Below are positions 47,121-55,699 of a stretch of DNA of 64,000 nucleotides, in pieces. The stretch comes from JAGRCP01 sp942490705 (lineage in GTDB: Bacteria; Chloroflexota; Anaerolineae; Caldilineales; Caldilineaceae): the NCBI GenBank assembly GCA_942490705.1, contig CALNXY010000007.1, positions 124,001-188,000 on the forward strand, in the 5' to 3' direction. Within the stretch, counting starts at the first letter, position 1; each line of letters begins with the position of its first letter. A model generated the notes under the pieces. That model saw only the letters and a program-made list of their open reading frames with translations. It ran no database searches and was not told the origin of the DNA. The translations under genes were made by a program, and so were the position numbers.

Positions 47121-47205
47121 AAAGCAGGCTCAGGCGGCGGCTACCAAGTGGCGCAGGCAGAGGCGGTCGCATCAATGAAAATCATGTTCTCGTAGAGATT
47201 TCGGT

Positions 47206-48861
47206 TTAGACGGTTTCTGCCGCGATCCATGCTTCGGCCGCATCAATGGCGTCCTTGAGCGCGCCGCCGTATCCCGACTCAACCGGGAAGACGTTTTCGC
47301 GGCCGATCTGATCAAGCAGATTGGTATTTTCCAGCTGCTCCAGCGCTCGTTCTTCGACATCTGCCAGCATAAGCAGATTGTCTTGGGCGTGCAGCTCATG
47401 CAGGTAGCGCTCGATGGCACGAATAAACGTGCTGCCCAACTCCGTGCGGTCGCGTAGATCCAGAATCACCACTGCATGCTGTGCGTCGCCCACATCGGGC
47501 AGATCTTCTTCAAACTGTGCCGCGCCGGCAAAGAATAGACTGCCGACCGGACGCAGCGCAATGATCTCATTGCTCGTCAGCGTCTCCGGCGGATCGCCCT
47601 CGCTAAAGCTGCCGTCTTCCGCAACGACGATCTGCTCCAAGCGTACGTTTTCGGCCGATTGATAGACGTAGAGCAAAATGTGGAAGATCACGCCCAGCGC
47701 CACCGCGTATTGAATCGGCAAGGTAAGCGTAGCGACAAAAGTGACGATCATGATCGTCATGGGGACGGCCCCGGTGTGTGAGACGAAGCGCATGCGCTTG
47801 AAGTTGATCATGCTGAAGCCGACCATGACCAGCAGACCGGCCAGCGCAGGCAGGGGCAACTGTTCCAGCAATGGTGCGAAGAGCAACACCATCAGCAGGC
47901 CAAAGAGACCGGTGAAGATATTCGCCCAGCGCGATTGACCGCCGACGCTCTTGATCAACGTCGTGCCCGAAAGCGAACCGCCCACAGGGATGCCGCCCAC
48001 GAAGCCGACCGCAACGTTGGCGATCCCCTGGCCACGGAAATCGCCCGATGGGTTGGGAAACTCGCCATCGGGATTGGGCACACTCTGACTAACGCCGGCC
48101 GCCTGAACCAGCGCGATGATGGCAATGGCCAGCGCCGGCACGAGCAGGGGCACGACGAGTGCGAGGTCCGGCATGTGGGGGACAGGCAGCGAGCGGGGAA
48201 TGTCTGTGGTGTCGCCGACCACGGCAACAGCCGACAGGTTGAGCACCGCCGGTATGAGTGAGGCCACGACCAGCGCCACGGCATAGCTATAGCGGGCGTA
48301 GCGAGTCCGTTCGATGAGGATAATGAGTGCGATGGTCAAGAGACCAATCGCAAACGTCGGCCAGATAATCTGGCGAAAGTGAATTGCCGTGTCCGCGGCA
48401 CGGATCACCTTGTTGCTGGCCCCGCTGTAATAGCCTGTCAGGTCGCCAACCTGCCCCAAAATCGTGAGCACGCCCAGCCCGCTTAGAAAGCCGGTCATGA
48501 CGGAATTGGAGATAAAGCGCACCAGATCGCCCAGCTTGAGAATGCCGAACAGCAGCTGGAAGAGACCGACAAGGATGCCCAACACCACCAGATACTGTAG
48601 CTGCTGTTCCGCGCCCAAACCGCCCACCGTCTCGCCCGTGGCAATGGCCGTGGCGCTGGTGGAATCGACATTCATGATCACGGAACTGGTAAAGAGCGCG
48701 GCAATGGTCGTGCCGGCGATCATCGAGTAGAGGCCGTAAACTGGGTTGACGCCGGCCAAGACCCCGTTGGCCACGGCGCCGGGCACGGTGACGATGGCCA
48801 TGATCAGCCCGGAGATGAGATCGCTGATCAGCGTCTTTCGTGGTACGCGTAGGCCAGTCAT
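47206..48861 (-). CDS. SulP-family anion transporter with STAS domain
   Basis: A 551-residue inner-membrane transporter. The core has 10-12 helices (TLISDLISGLIMAIVTVPGA at the start, the conserved VGGIPVGGSLSGTTL around residue 300) and a C-terminal STAS domain (about 430-545: GSLFFAGAAQFEE, VVILDLRDRTELGSTF). SulP proteins carry sulfate, bicarbonate or other anions. Sulfate would fit the sulfatase at 8043, but the two are far apart and the link is speculative. The ATG at 48861 follows GGAGAG; the frame extends to 48903. Confidence 0.9.
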   Translation of the reverse strand: MTGLRVPRKTLISDLISGLIMAIVTVPGAVANGVLAGVNPVYGLYSMIAGTTIAALFTSSVIMNVDSTSATAIATGETVGGLGAEQQLQYLVVLGILVGLFQLLFGILKLGDLVRFISNSVMTGFLSGLGVLTILGQVGDLTGYYSGASNKVIRAADTAIHFRQIIWPTFAIGLLTIALIILIERTRYARYSYAVALVVASLIPAVLNLSAVAVVGDTTDIPRSLPVPHMPDLALVVPLLVPALAIAIIALVQAAGVSQSVPNPDGEFPNPSGDFRGQGIANVAVGFVGGIPVGGSLSGTTLIKSVGGQSRWANIFTGLFGLLMVLLFAPLLEQLPLPALAGLLVMVGFSMINFKRMRFVSHTGAVPMTIMIVTFVATLTLPIQYAVALGVIFHILLYVYQSAENVRLEQIVVAEDGSFSEGDPPETLTSNEIIALRPVGSLFFAGAAQFEEDLPDVGDAQHAVVILDLRDRTELGSTFIRAIERYLHELHAQDNLLMLADVEERALEQLENTNLLDQIGRENVFPVESGYGGALKDAIDAAEAWIAAETV

Positions 48862-48985
48862 GATGTATCTCTCCGTGTTTGGGACGTTAATATTGCTGCG
48901 CAACGCTGCGTTGCGCCTGAAAATCTGTGCCTAGTTTACTGGTTCTGCAGCGGGGATCAAAACGGAGTTTTTGAAGATGGTGACG

Positions 48986-49972
48986 TCAGCGGATGTGGCT
49001 CGTCATCTCGTTGGCATCTTCGACAAACCCATAGGCATGCGACACGATATAGAGCGGTCTGCCTTTGACCTCATCGTAAATTCTGCCCAGATAGCCGCCC
49101 AAAATGCCCAGGAAGATGAGCTGCACGCCGCCCAGAAAGAGGACGCTGACGAGCGTTGTCGCTTGGCCCAGGAAGAAGAGGTTGCCGGAAAGACGCAGGA
49201 AGATCGTAATCACGATGCCCAGCAGGCTCAGGCCGGCGAAAAGGAAGCCAAAAAAAGTTGCCAACTGCAGCGGCAGGTAACTGAAACTCGTGATGGCGTC
49301 TATGGCAAGGCGCATCATCTTGTTGAGCGGATATTTGGTCTCGCCCGCATAACGCTCGGCCCGCTCGTACTCGATGCCGATCTGCTTGAAACCTACCCAA
49401 CTGCTCAAGCCGCGCATAAAGCGATGCTTCTCGCGCAATCGTCGCATGGCGAGCACAACCCGCCGGTCCATGAGGCGAAAATCGCCCGCGTCCAGCGGTA
49501 TGTCTACGTCTGAGATGCGCTGCAGCAGCCGGTAGAAGAGGCTCGCCGTCCAGAGCTTGAAGCGTGATTCGCCCTCGCGGCTGGCGCGCACAGCGTAAAT
49601 TACCTCGTACCCCGCCCGCCACTTCTCAATCATCTCCAACACGACCTCCGGCGGATCCTGAAGGTCGGCATCCATCACGATGACCGCATCGCCGTCCGCA
49701 AAGTCCGTCCCGGCCGTGATCGCGATCTGGTGCCCGAAGTTGCGGCTGAAGTCGAGTAAGCGCAGACGCGGGTCCTGCTCGCGCAAGGCCAGCAGCATCG
49801 CCATCGAGTTGTCCGAACTGCCATCGTTCACGCAGATCAGTTCCCAGCTCTCCCCTGCGGCTTCCATCACGCTGATGACGCGTTCGTAGAGGGCCGGGAT
49901 TACCTGTTCTTCATTCCAGATGGGAACGACGACTGAAAAGACCGGACGCTCCGGCGGCTTGCTTGTGGTCAT
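48986..49972 (-). CDS. GT2 glycosyltransferase with two C-terminal membrane helices (GtrB/DPM-like)
   Basis: A 328-residue protein. The GT-A domain is at 10-225 (FSVVVPIWNEEQVIP, LICVNDGSSDNS, VIVMDADLQDPPE with the DxD, and RLMDRRV), followed by two membrane helices at about 230-310 (LATFFGFLFAGLSLL, and TTLVSVLFLGGVQLIFLGIL). This is the layout of polyprenyl-phosphate glucosyltransferases such as GtrB. The frame extends upstream to 50107; the ATG at 49972 with AAGGAAAG is the preferred start. The 498-base spacer 49973-50470 beyond its start contains only a hairpin. Confidence 0.9.
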   Translation of the reverse strand: MTTSKPPERPVFSVVVPIWNEEQVIPALYERVISVMEAAGESWELICVNDGSSDNSMAMLLALREQDPRLRLLDFSRNFGHQIAITAGTDFADGDAVIVMDADLQDPPEVVLEMIEKWRAGYEVIYAVRASREGESRFKLWTASLFYRLLQRISDVDIPLDAGDFRLMDRRVVLAMRRLREKHRFMRGLSSWVGFKQIGIEYERAERYAGETKYPLNKMMRLAIDAITSFSYLPLQLATFFGFLFAGLSLLGIVITIFLRLSGNLFFLGQATTLVSVLFLGGVQLIFLGILGGYLGRIYDEVKGRPLYIVSHAYGFVEDANEMTSHIR

Positions 49973-50413
49973 AAATGGTTCACTTTCCTTGATTGTGCGC
50001 CAATCGTAAATGAAAGAGGGGCGGCGGGCAAGATGGCAGGGCCGCGATTGGGCATTCGGCGGTGCGTCTTGATGGACCGCCGAAGCGTCCGGGTGCAGCG
50101 GGCTCACGCGGATATCTGTAACTGGATCCCTGTCCGTATGCCGCGCCTGCGTCGGTCAGACGTTTGCCTGCCGCCGTGCTGCAACCTAGCGGCCAACTGT
50201 TGCGTACTGACAATGAATGCCGGGGTATCGTACTATGAGCAAATTGGGCCGTGGATCAATTCCAGACGATCTGCGCAGATTGGCTGCATCAGGCTTTTTC
50301 TGCGACCCATCGTTACTCAAATGAGAGTCCCTGTCTGAATGCGCCTTGAATTGACGCGTGGAGAGCGCGATGCTAGACTGACCGGACATACTATCTGGGT
50401 ATCCAAAAGCAGC

Positions 50414-50443
50414 TTTCAGCACGGCATGTCCTGCGTGCTGAAA
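50414..50443. repeat. 10-bp hairpin upstream of the tail-anchored protein gene
   Basis: TTTCAGCACG at 50414-50423 pairs with CGTGCTGAAA at 50434-50443. It has no T-run. It is the only feature seen in the 49973-50470 spacer. Confidence 0.6.
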
Positions 50444-50470
50444 TCATCCCCATGAGGTCTGTCTGAAGCC

Positions 50471-51151
50471 GTGAATCAACTACCACAACCACTGGCCGAG
50501 ACTGGGACGGAGTTGGCCGGTAGCCTACCGGTCTTTCCGCGCCTGCCGGGCGACGACTTTACAACGAGCCTGCATCTTTCTGGCATGCGAGATAAACATT
50601 TGCTCTTTAACCGGCTGAGCCAACCAGGGCAAGTGCACGTCTATAGCAGCGAATGCCGGGCCGGTGAACGCTTGCGGGCGCAGCTGTTTGTGCCGGTGCT
50701 GCCGCTCGGCGGATCCGTCGTGCCCAGCTTTGCGATTATCGCCCAGAGCCTGCCCTATAGCGCCGATGTGGCCCAGTTGCCGATTGAGTTGCCGGCCGGT
50801 TTCAGTGCGGTCGTAGCCCCGCCGCCAAACGAGTTGATCTCGGCGACGCGCGATGCGCTAACCGGTGTGCAGTACTATCCGGGTCCCATCATTGACACCA
50901 AGACGCTGGTGAGCGGGCGTTGTTATCTGATGGTCTGGAGTCCGCGCAATCACATGGGCAAGTACGTCGTGCAAGTGGGGCATCGCTGGCCCTGGCGCTG
51001 GACCTACTGGACCCGGGTCCCCCGCTTCTGGTGGCAGATTCGCGGCTGGTTTGGCCTGGATCGTACGGCGGCCTATGTGGCCGGCGCAGCTGCGCTGGTC
51101 GGCGGAATCATGGCCTGGCGCCTGGCGCGTCGCCGCTCGCGTCGTGCATAA
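50471..51151 (+). CDS. Hypothetical tail-anchored membrane protein
   Basis: 226 residues, starting at GTG. It has no N-terminal signal, a mostly beta-rich body (about 30-165) with an aromatic segment near residue 170-190 (WPWRWTYWTRVPRFWW), and one membrane helix at the very C terminus (AAYVAGAAALVGGIMAW), followed by a basic tail RLARRRSRRA. This is the layout of tail-anchored proteins. I do not recognise the family. It sits 63 bases upstream of an ArsA/Get3-like ATPase. Confidence 0.65.
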   Translation: MNQLPQPLAETGTELAGSLPVFPRLPGDDFTTSLHLSGMRDKHLLFNRLSQPGQVHVYSSECRAGERLRAQLFVPVLPLGGSVVPSFAIIAQSLPYSADVAQLPIELPAGFSAVVAPPPNELISATRDALTGVQYYPGPIIDTKTLVSGRCYLMVWSPRNHMGKYVVQVGHRWPWRWTYWTRVPRFWWQIRGWFGLDRTAAYVAGAAALVGGIMAWRLARRRSRRA

Positions 51152-51214
51152 TCTGCGGTCTGATCCAATCGATGGTTCTGATCGCTCTGAGTCTATTTTG
51201 TTGAGAGAAAATCA

Positions 51215-52429
51215 ATGCGAATTATTCTGTATTTAGGAAAAGGCGGCGTCGGCAAGACCACAGTCGCTGCAGCGTCTGCCGTGCGCAGCGCAGATCTAGG
51301 CTACCGCACGCTGGTTGTGAGCACCGATATTGCCCACAGTCTGGCCGACAGTCTTGACGTCCCCCTCACTGGGCTGCCGACCGAGGTCGCCCCCAATCTC
51401 TTTGCTCAGGAAATCAATGTGCTCGATGAAATTCGCGAGCACTGGGGCGAAATGCAGGGCTACGTTGGCGATCTGCTGCGGGGCCAGGGCATGAGCAAAG
51501 CCATTGCCGAAGAGATGGCGGTCATTCCCGGCATGGAAGAAATCGTCAGCCTCTTGCATATTGACAAGCAGGCCAAAGAAGGCAACTACGATCGGGTCAT
51601 TGTGGACGCGGCGCCTACCGGCGAGACCATCCGTCTGCTCACCATGCCCGAGAGTTTTCAGTGGTATATGGGCCGTCTCATGGGCTGGGGTGATGCCACA
51701 ACCAAGCTGACGGCCGGCCTGGTTAAGCGCTTCATGCCCGATAAAGACGTCTTTACAAGCCTGGACAATCTGGTTGATGGCGTCCACGAGTTGCAGAAAG
51801 TGCTCGTGGATCCGACCATCTCCAGCTATCGTGTCGTACTCAATCCGGAGAAGATGGTCATCAAGGAGGGGGCGCGCGCCGTCACCTACCTCTCACTCTT
51901 TGGCTATCCCGTCGATGCAGCCGTGGTCAACCGCATCCTGCCCGGGATCGAGAGCGATGGCATGGGCAACGCCATGGTCGTGGATCCCAGCGACGATCCC
52001 TATCTGCGCCATCTCCAGGAGATCCAGGCGCGCTATCTGGGCGAAATCGAACAGGACTTCTATCCCTTGCCGATTCTCACATCCGGTTGGTTTGACCGCG
52101 AGATGGTGGGCATTGACAATTTGCGTGAGCTGGGGGAATCGCTCTTTGGTGATACGGATCCGGGCGCGATTCTCTACGTCGGCCAACCCCAGGAGATTCT
52201 TGAAGATGGCGACGACTTGATTTTGCAACTGCCGCTGCCCAACGTAGAATTGGACAAGGTTCGGCTGGTCAAGCGGGGCGACGAACTCTTTATCAGCGTC
52301 GGCAACTTCAAGCGTGAAATCTTGCTGCCCGCTGTCCTCGCCCATCGCGACGCCAAGGGCGCGCGCTTCAACGACGGCATGTTGCAGGTTCGCTTTCCGC
52401 CTGCTCCGGTCAAAGATGCGACGGCGTAG
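51215..52429 (+). CDS. ArsA/Get3-family ATPase with HSP20-like C terminus
   Basis: A 404-residue ATPase. The deviant Walker A is GKGGVGKT (8-15), switch I is STDIAHSL, and VDAAPTGETIRL is the Walker B region. Residues about 325-395 are an ArsA_HSP20 beta-domain (LPNVELDKVRLVKRGDELF). No CxC arsenite-binding pair is evident, so arsenite pumping is unlikely. Relatives include Get3, the tail-anchored protein targeting factor, but bacterial roles are open. It directly follows a tail-anchored hypothetical, which could be its client. There is one ATPase domain where ArsA pumps usually have two. Confidence 0.88.
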   Translation: MRIILYLGKGGVGKTTVAAASAVRSADLGYRTLVVSTDIAHSLADSLDVPLTGLPTEVAPNLFAQEINVLDEIREHWGEMQGYVGDLLRGQGMSKAIAEEMAVIPGMEEIVSLLHIDKQAKEGNYDRVIVDAAPTGETIRLLTMPESFQWYMGRLMGWGDATTKLTAGLVKRFMPDKDVFTSLDNLVDGVHELQKVLVDPTISSYRVVLNPEKMVIKEGARAVTYLSLFGYPVDAAVVNRILPGIESDGMGNAMVVDPSDDPYLRHLQEIQARYLGEIEQDFYPLPILTSGWFDREMVGIDNLRELGESLFGDTDPGAILYVGQPQEILEDGDDLILQLPLPNVELDKVRLVKRGDELFISVGNFKREILLPAVLAHRDAKGARFNDGMLQVRFPPAPVKDATA

Positions 52430-52493
52430 TTAAATCGACCACTGCTGCAATTAGACCAAATGCTCGTTCAAACCATTCGTTAAGGTGATTCAC

Positions 52494-53147
52494 GTGAGCT
52501 TTATGGGGGCGGTGCAAAATCTATTGTCCATGGGCGCCGGCAGCGTAGTTGGTTCGCAGCTCTCCATGCGTGCAACTTGCCTGCACAAGCCGCGCCCAAT
52601 GCCCCACCAGATGGCCGGGGCGCTGGAGAACCCCCTGCGCATGGCCTACCGCGATCCGGCGGAGCTGCTCGGACTCTATGGCATCATGGCCGGCATGAAC
52701 GTGCTTGACCTGGGATGTGGCTCGGGTCTCTTTACGGTTGACATGGCCCGCATGATTGGTGAAGAGGGCACGGTCCATGCCGTCGATATTCAGGAGCCGA
52801 TGCTGCACCTGACTTCGTGTCGGCTGCGCGACTTGGGGTTGCGCTCCAGGGTGCGCCTCCATCATTGCGGCGCCAACTTGCTTTCCCTCCCGGACAATTC
52901 TATCGACTTGGCCGTGGCGATTGCCACGCTGTCAGAGGTGCCGGACCGGTTTGGTGCGCTGCTGGAGTTGCGGCGTGTGCTCAAGCCGGGCGCGCGTTTG
53001 GCAATCAGCGAAGAACTCCCCGATCCGGCATACGTATTTTCGGGCGTTCTGCGCAAGCATGCCGAGAATGCCGGCTTCCACCTGTTGGCCAAGAAGGGCA
53101 CGCCCTTCTGTTACAGCATGGTCCTCGTCAACGGAAAGAATGAATGA
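52494..53147 (+). CDS. Class I SAM-dependent methyltransferase (UbiE-like)
   Basis: 217 residues. Motif I is VLDLGCGSGLFTVDMA, VHAVDIQEPML is the acidic motif II, and LPDNSIDLAVAIATL is motif III. The start is GTG 52494, with AAGGTG upstream; a GTG at 52485 and an ATG at 52503 are alternatives. Its neighbours do not point to a substrate, and both quinone methylation and stress-related methylation are possible. The 206 bases after it (53148-53353) show only a weak, unlikely frame. Confidence 0.85.
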   Translation: MSFMGAVQNLLSMGAGSVVGSQLSMRATCLHKPRPMPHQMAGALENPLRMAYRDPAELLGLYGIMAGMNVLDLGCGSGLFTVDMARMIGEEGTVHAVDIQEPMLHLTSCRLRDLGLRSRVRLHHCGANLLSLPDNSIDLAVAIATLSEVPDRFGALLELRRVLKPGARLAISEELPDPAYVFSGVLRKHAENAGFHLLAKKGTPFCYSMVLVNGKNE

Positions 53148-53353
53148 CGGTTGCCTGTACGGTTGACGCTGCGGTTGATGCTGCGCCGCACCGCCGTCGT
53201 AGACACAGCACGCATTTCTGTTGATTGCGCCCCGCCCTTTTCCTGGCAGACGATTCGCATTAGCAAGTCGAACGACCCGACGCTTGGCCCTTATGCGACG
53301 GCTTTCTTGTGCGCGCATTTTGGAATTCATCTTCCTTCCACTGGTGACAGCTA

Positions 53354-54451
53354 ATGTTAGACTTTGAACAGGGCGTCAATCCGCCGTACGTTACGAATGA
53401 AATACCGGGCATTGGCGGTCGCTTGCGCAGCTCGCCCAGCGATTTTGTTGTGGAAGAATTGCCGCTCTATGAGCCAGCCGATGAAGGGCAACATCTTTTT
53501 GTGCGTATCACCAAGCGTGAGTTGACTACCAAAGACGTTGAACGGTCTCTGCAGAAGCTCTTCAATCTGCCGCGTGGCGCCATCGGATTTGCCGGCATGA
53601 AAGATAAACATGCCGCCACAACCCAGACATTCAGCCTGAACGTCGGGCATCAGCCGCCTGAATTTGCAGCAGTGGCTGCTCAAAGAATTGCAGATGCGCT
53701 CCCCGTGCAGGTGCAGTGGGCACGTTTTCATCACAATAAGCTCAAGGTGGGCCATCTGTTAGGCAATCGTTTCACGGTCATTGTTCGTGAGTTGGATGTG
53801 TCACTCTCCACCGCATTGCTCCGGTCGCAGGCCGTGACAGACTTGATCCTTGCCCATGGCTTGCCGAACTATTTTGGGCCGCAACGTTTCGGCATTGGGG
53901 GCCGCAATGTAGAGAAGGGGCGTGCACTGCTCCTGCGCAAAGCGTATGTCAAGGAGAAGTGGCTGCGACGCTTCTTGATTTCCGCCTACCAGAGCTTTCT
54001 GTGTAACAGCTACCTGGCGGCGCGCGTGGAGCGTGATCAGTTTCACACGCTGCTGGATGGTGATGTGGCCAAGAAGATTGACACCGGCGGCATCTTTGAA
54101 GTCGAAGATCTTGCCGCCGAACAACTGCGCTATGCGGCCCATGAAATAAGCTTCACGGCTCCCATGTACGGAACGAAAATGCGTTCGGCGCAGCGTGAAG
54201 CGGCCGCTCTGGAAGATGAAGTTGCTGCGGCTTCCGGCATAACGGCTGATCAATGGCGTAAGGCACGCTTTGATGGTACACGCCGGCTTGGTCGCATCTT
54301 GACGCCAGACCTAAGCGTGAATGGGCAAGAGGAAAATGGTGAGGCCAATCTTGCGCTTACCTTTACATTGCCCAAGGGTTCCTTTGCAACGACCGTGCTG
54401 CGCGAGATGATGAAGGTTGACCTGTCAGAGGTGCCCGGTTTGGACGAGTAG
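53354..54451 (+). CDS. truD: tRNA pseudouridine(13) synthase TruD
   Basis: A 365-residue pseudouridine synthase for tRNA position 13. The catalytic-loop motif GFAGMKDKHAATTQ contains the nucleophilic Asp (D84). PNYFGPQRFGIGGRNVEKGR is the second hallmark, and SAYQSFLCNSYLA the third. Its length and order are typical. It is followed 24 bases later by a LON-domain gene. Confidence 0.93.
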   Translation: MLDFEQGVNPPYVTNEIPGIGGRLRSSPSDFVVEELPLYEPADEGQHLFVRITKRELTTKDVERSLQKLFNLPRGAIGFAGMKDKHAATTQTFSLNVGHQPPEFAAVAAQRIADALPVQVQWARFHHNKLKVGHLLGNRFTVIVRELDVSLSTALLRSQAVTDLILAHGLPNYFGPQRFGIGGRNVEKGRALLLRKAYVKEKWLRRFLISAYQSFLCNSYLAARVERDQFHTLLDGDVAKKIDTGGIFEVEDLAAEQLRYAAHEISFTAPMYGTKMRSAQREAAALEDEVAAASGITADQWRKARFDGTRRLGRILTPDLSVNGQEENGEANLALTFTLPKGSFATTVLREMMKVDLSEVPGLDE

Positions 54452-54475
54452 GCACGAGGAGGAAGGCGAAATACC

Positions 54476-55240
54476 ATGTTAGAGAATCAACAGAACAACC
54501 CTGGGCATCGGCGCGGCCCAAGCGAAGATCCCTTTGCGCGCTTTCTGGCCAGCGAAAGACTTGAGAGCAATCCCATGCATCTGCCCCTGTTTCCCCTGAA
54601 TGTCGTGCTCTTTCCCGGCATGATGCTGCCTCTGCACATTTTTGAGCCGCGTTATCTGGAGATGATCGACTACTGTGTCGAAAACAAGAGTCCATTTGGC
54701 GTCGTGCTGATTCAGGAAGGCCAAGAGGTCGGCGGTTTGGCGTCGCCACACACCGTCGGCACCATGGCTCGGGTGACCAAGCGTAAACAAGAGGATGACG
54801 GCCGCTTACACATTCTGGCCGCCGGAGCGCAACGCTTCAAGATCGACTCGCTCGATCGCAGCCGCGCCTATCTGAGCGCTACGGTTTCACCGCTGCCCAT
54901 CGCCAACGGAAAGACGCGTAAAGCGTTGGAGTTGACCCAGCAAATGCGGCCGCAGCTGCTTGAATATGTGACGGCGCTCTCTGAAGCCAGCAACGCCAAA
55001 ATGCAGCTTGACCGCTTGCCCGAAGATCCAAAAATGATGGCCTATATGGTAGCCATTGCGCTCCAGATTGGTAATGACGAGAAGCAACGCCTGCTCGAGA
55101 TGAACAGCGTGCCCGAACTGCTGGCCCGCGAGCACTATCTCATTTCGCGTGAGACGCTCCTAACGCGCTTTATGGCCGATACCCAACCCGCTGTACAGCA
55201 GATGGGCGGCGGCCCCACAGGATACATTTTCCCGAACTAA
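54476..55240 (+). CDS. LON substrate-binding-domain protein
   Basis: 254 residues. It is the LON N-domain alone (PLFPLNVVLFPGMMLPLHIFEPRY near residues 40-60, FGVVLIQEG), without an ATPase or protease part. A 30-residue polar N-tail precedes it. Such stand-alone proteins are thought to bind unfolded proteins or to be adaptors. The gene lies just downstream of truD, with AGGAGGAAGG before the ATG. Its precise role is unknown. Confidence 0.88.
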   Translation: MLENQQNNPGHRRGPSEDPFARFLASERLESNPMHLPLFPLNVVLFPGMMLPLHIFEPRYLEMIDYCVENKSPFGVVLIQEGQEVGGLASPHTVGTMARVTKRKQEDDGRLHILAAGAQRFKIDSLDRSRAYLSATVSPLPIANGKTRKALELTQQMRPQLLEYVTALSEASNAKMQLDRLPEDPKMMAYMVAIALQIGNDEKQRLLEMNSVPELLAREHYLISRETLLTRFMADTQPAVQQMGGGPTGYIFPN

Positions 55241-55243
55241 AAT

Positions 55244-55273
55244 TTGCTCGGCTCCTACCCCTTATGCTATACT
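55244..55273 (+). promoter_or_regulatory. Promoter for tRNA-Val
   Basis: TTGCTC at 55244-55249, 18 bases, TATACT at 55268-55273. The tRNA begins 15 bases after the -10 box, as expected for a tRNA with a short 5' leader. Confidence 0.65.
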
Positions 55274-55285
55274 GGCGATCATTGA

Positions 55286-55362
<77 letters not shown>

Positions 55363-55371
55363 TAGTTCTTC

Positions 55372-55398
55372 CGACCGGTTGCTGATAAGCGCCGGTCG
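55372..55398 (+). other. Hairpin between tRNA-Val and the T-box
   Basis: CGACCGG at 55372-55378 pairs with CCGGTCG at 55392-55398, and a second small hairpin TCTGGC/GCCAGA follows at 55400-55417. It may aid 3' processing or end tRNA transcription; it has no clear T-run. Confidence 0.5.
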
Positions 55399-55439
55399 TT
55401 CTGGCTCATACGCCAGACGAAATCGATCGCACATCAAAG

Positions 55440-55680
55440 CGTTGAGCGGGACCGGTCAGGAAACCAGAATTTTCAGAGAGCGAAGACCATTGGCTGCAAG
55501 CCTTCGCAAATTCCTTCCCGACCCACCACCCGTGAGCGAGCGCCTGAAAGCACCGCAAGTATGGCGCTCCGGATCGTCCCCGTTATGGACGCTAGAGCGG
55601 TCTGCCCGAAGGGGTGGACAACTTGGGTGGTACCGCGGAGAACTGCTTCGTCCCATGAGGGACGGAGCTTTTTTGTTTTT
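55440..55680 (+). promoter_or_regulatory. T-box riboswitch, probable threonine specifier
   Basis: The antiterminator bulge TGGTACCGCG is at 55628-55637. It is followed by a terminator stem 55645-55654/55659-55668 with a TTTTTTG run. Upstream, AGAGAGCGAAGACC and TTGGCTGCAAGCC fit the stem I bulge and apical loop. The specifier is best read as ACC (55525-55527): it is followed by ACCCGTGAGC, which aligns base for base with the A-n5-GAGC after the specifier of glyQS. ACC means threonine. The bulge TGGT expects discriminator A. It precedes an M20 peptidase gene rather than a synthetase. Confidence 0.85.
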
Positions 55681-55699
55681 TGGCCTTGGGATCAACACC

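Noticed and set aside
51215..52429. Arsenite efflux pump ATPase
   Set aside because: Only one ATPase domain, no CxC metal site noted, no ArsB/ArsD nearby, and an HSP20-like C terminus.
53151..53354. 67-codon open frame between the methyltransferase and truD
   Set aside because: It lacks a ribosome site and its composition is not protein-like, so it was left as spacer.
55541..55570. GAAAGCACC at 55545-55553 read as an AGC or GCA T-box specifier
   Set aside because: It sits in the loop of a separate hairpin (GAGCGCC/GGCGCTC) and does not align with the stem I specifier position. The ACC at 55525-55527 with ACCCGTGAGC after it fits better.
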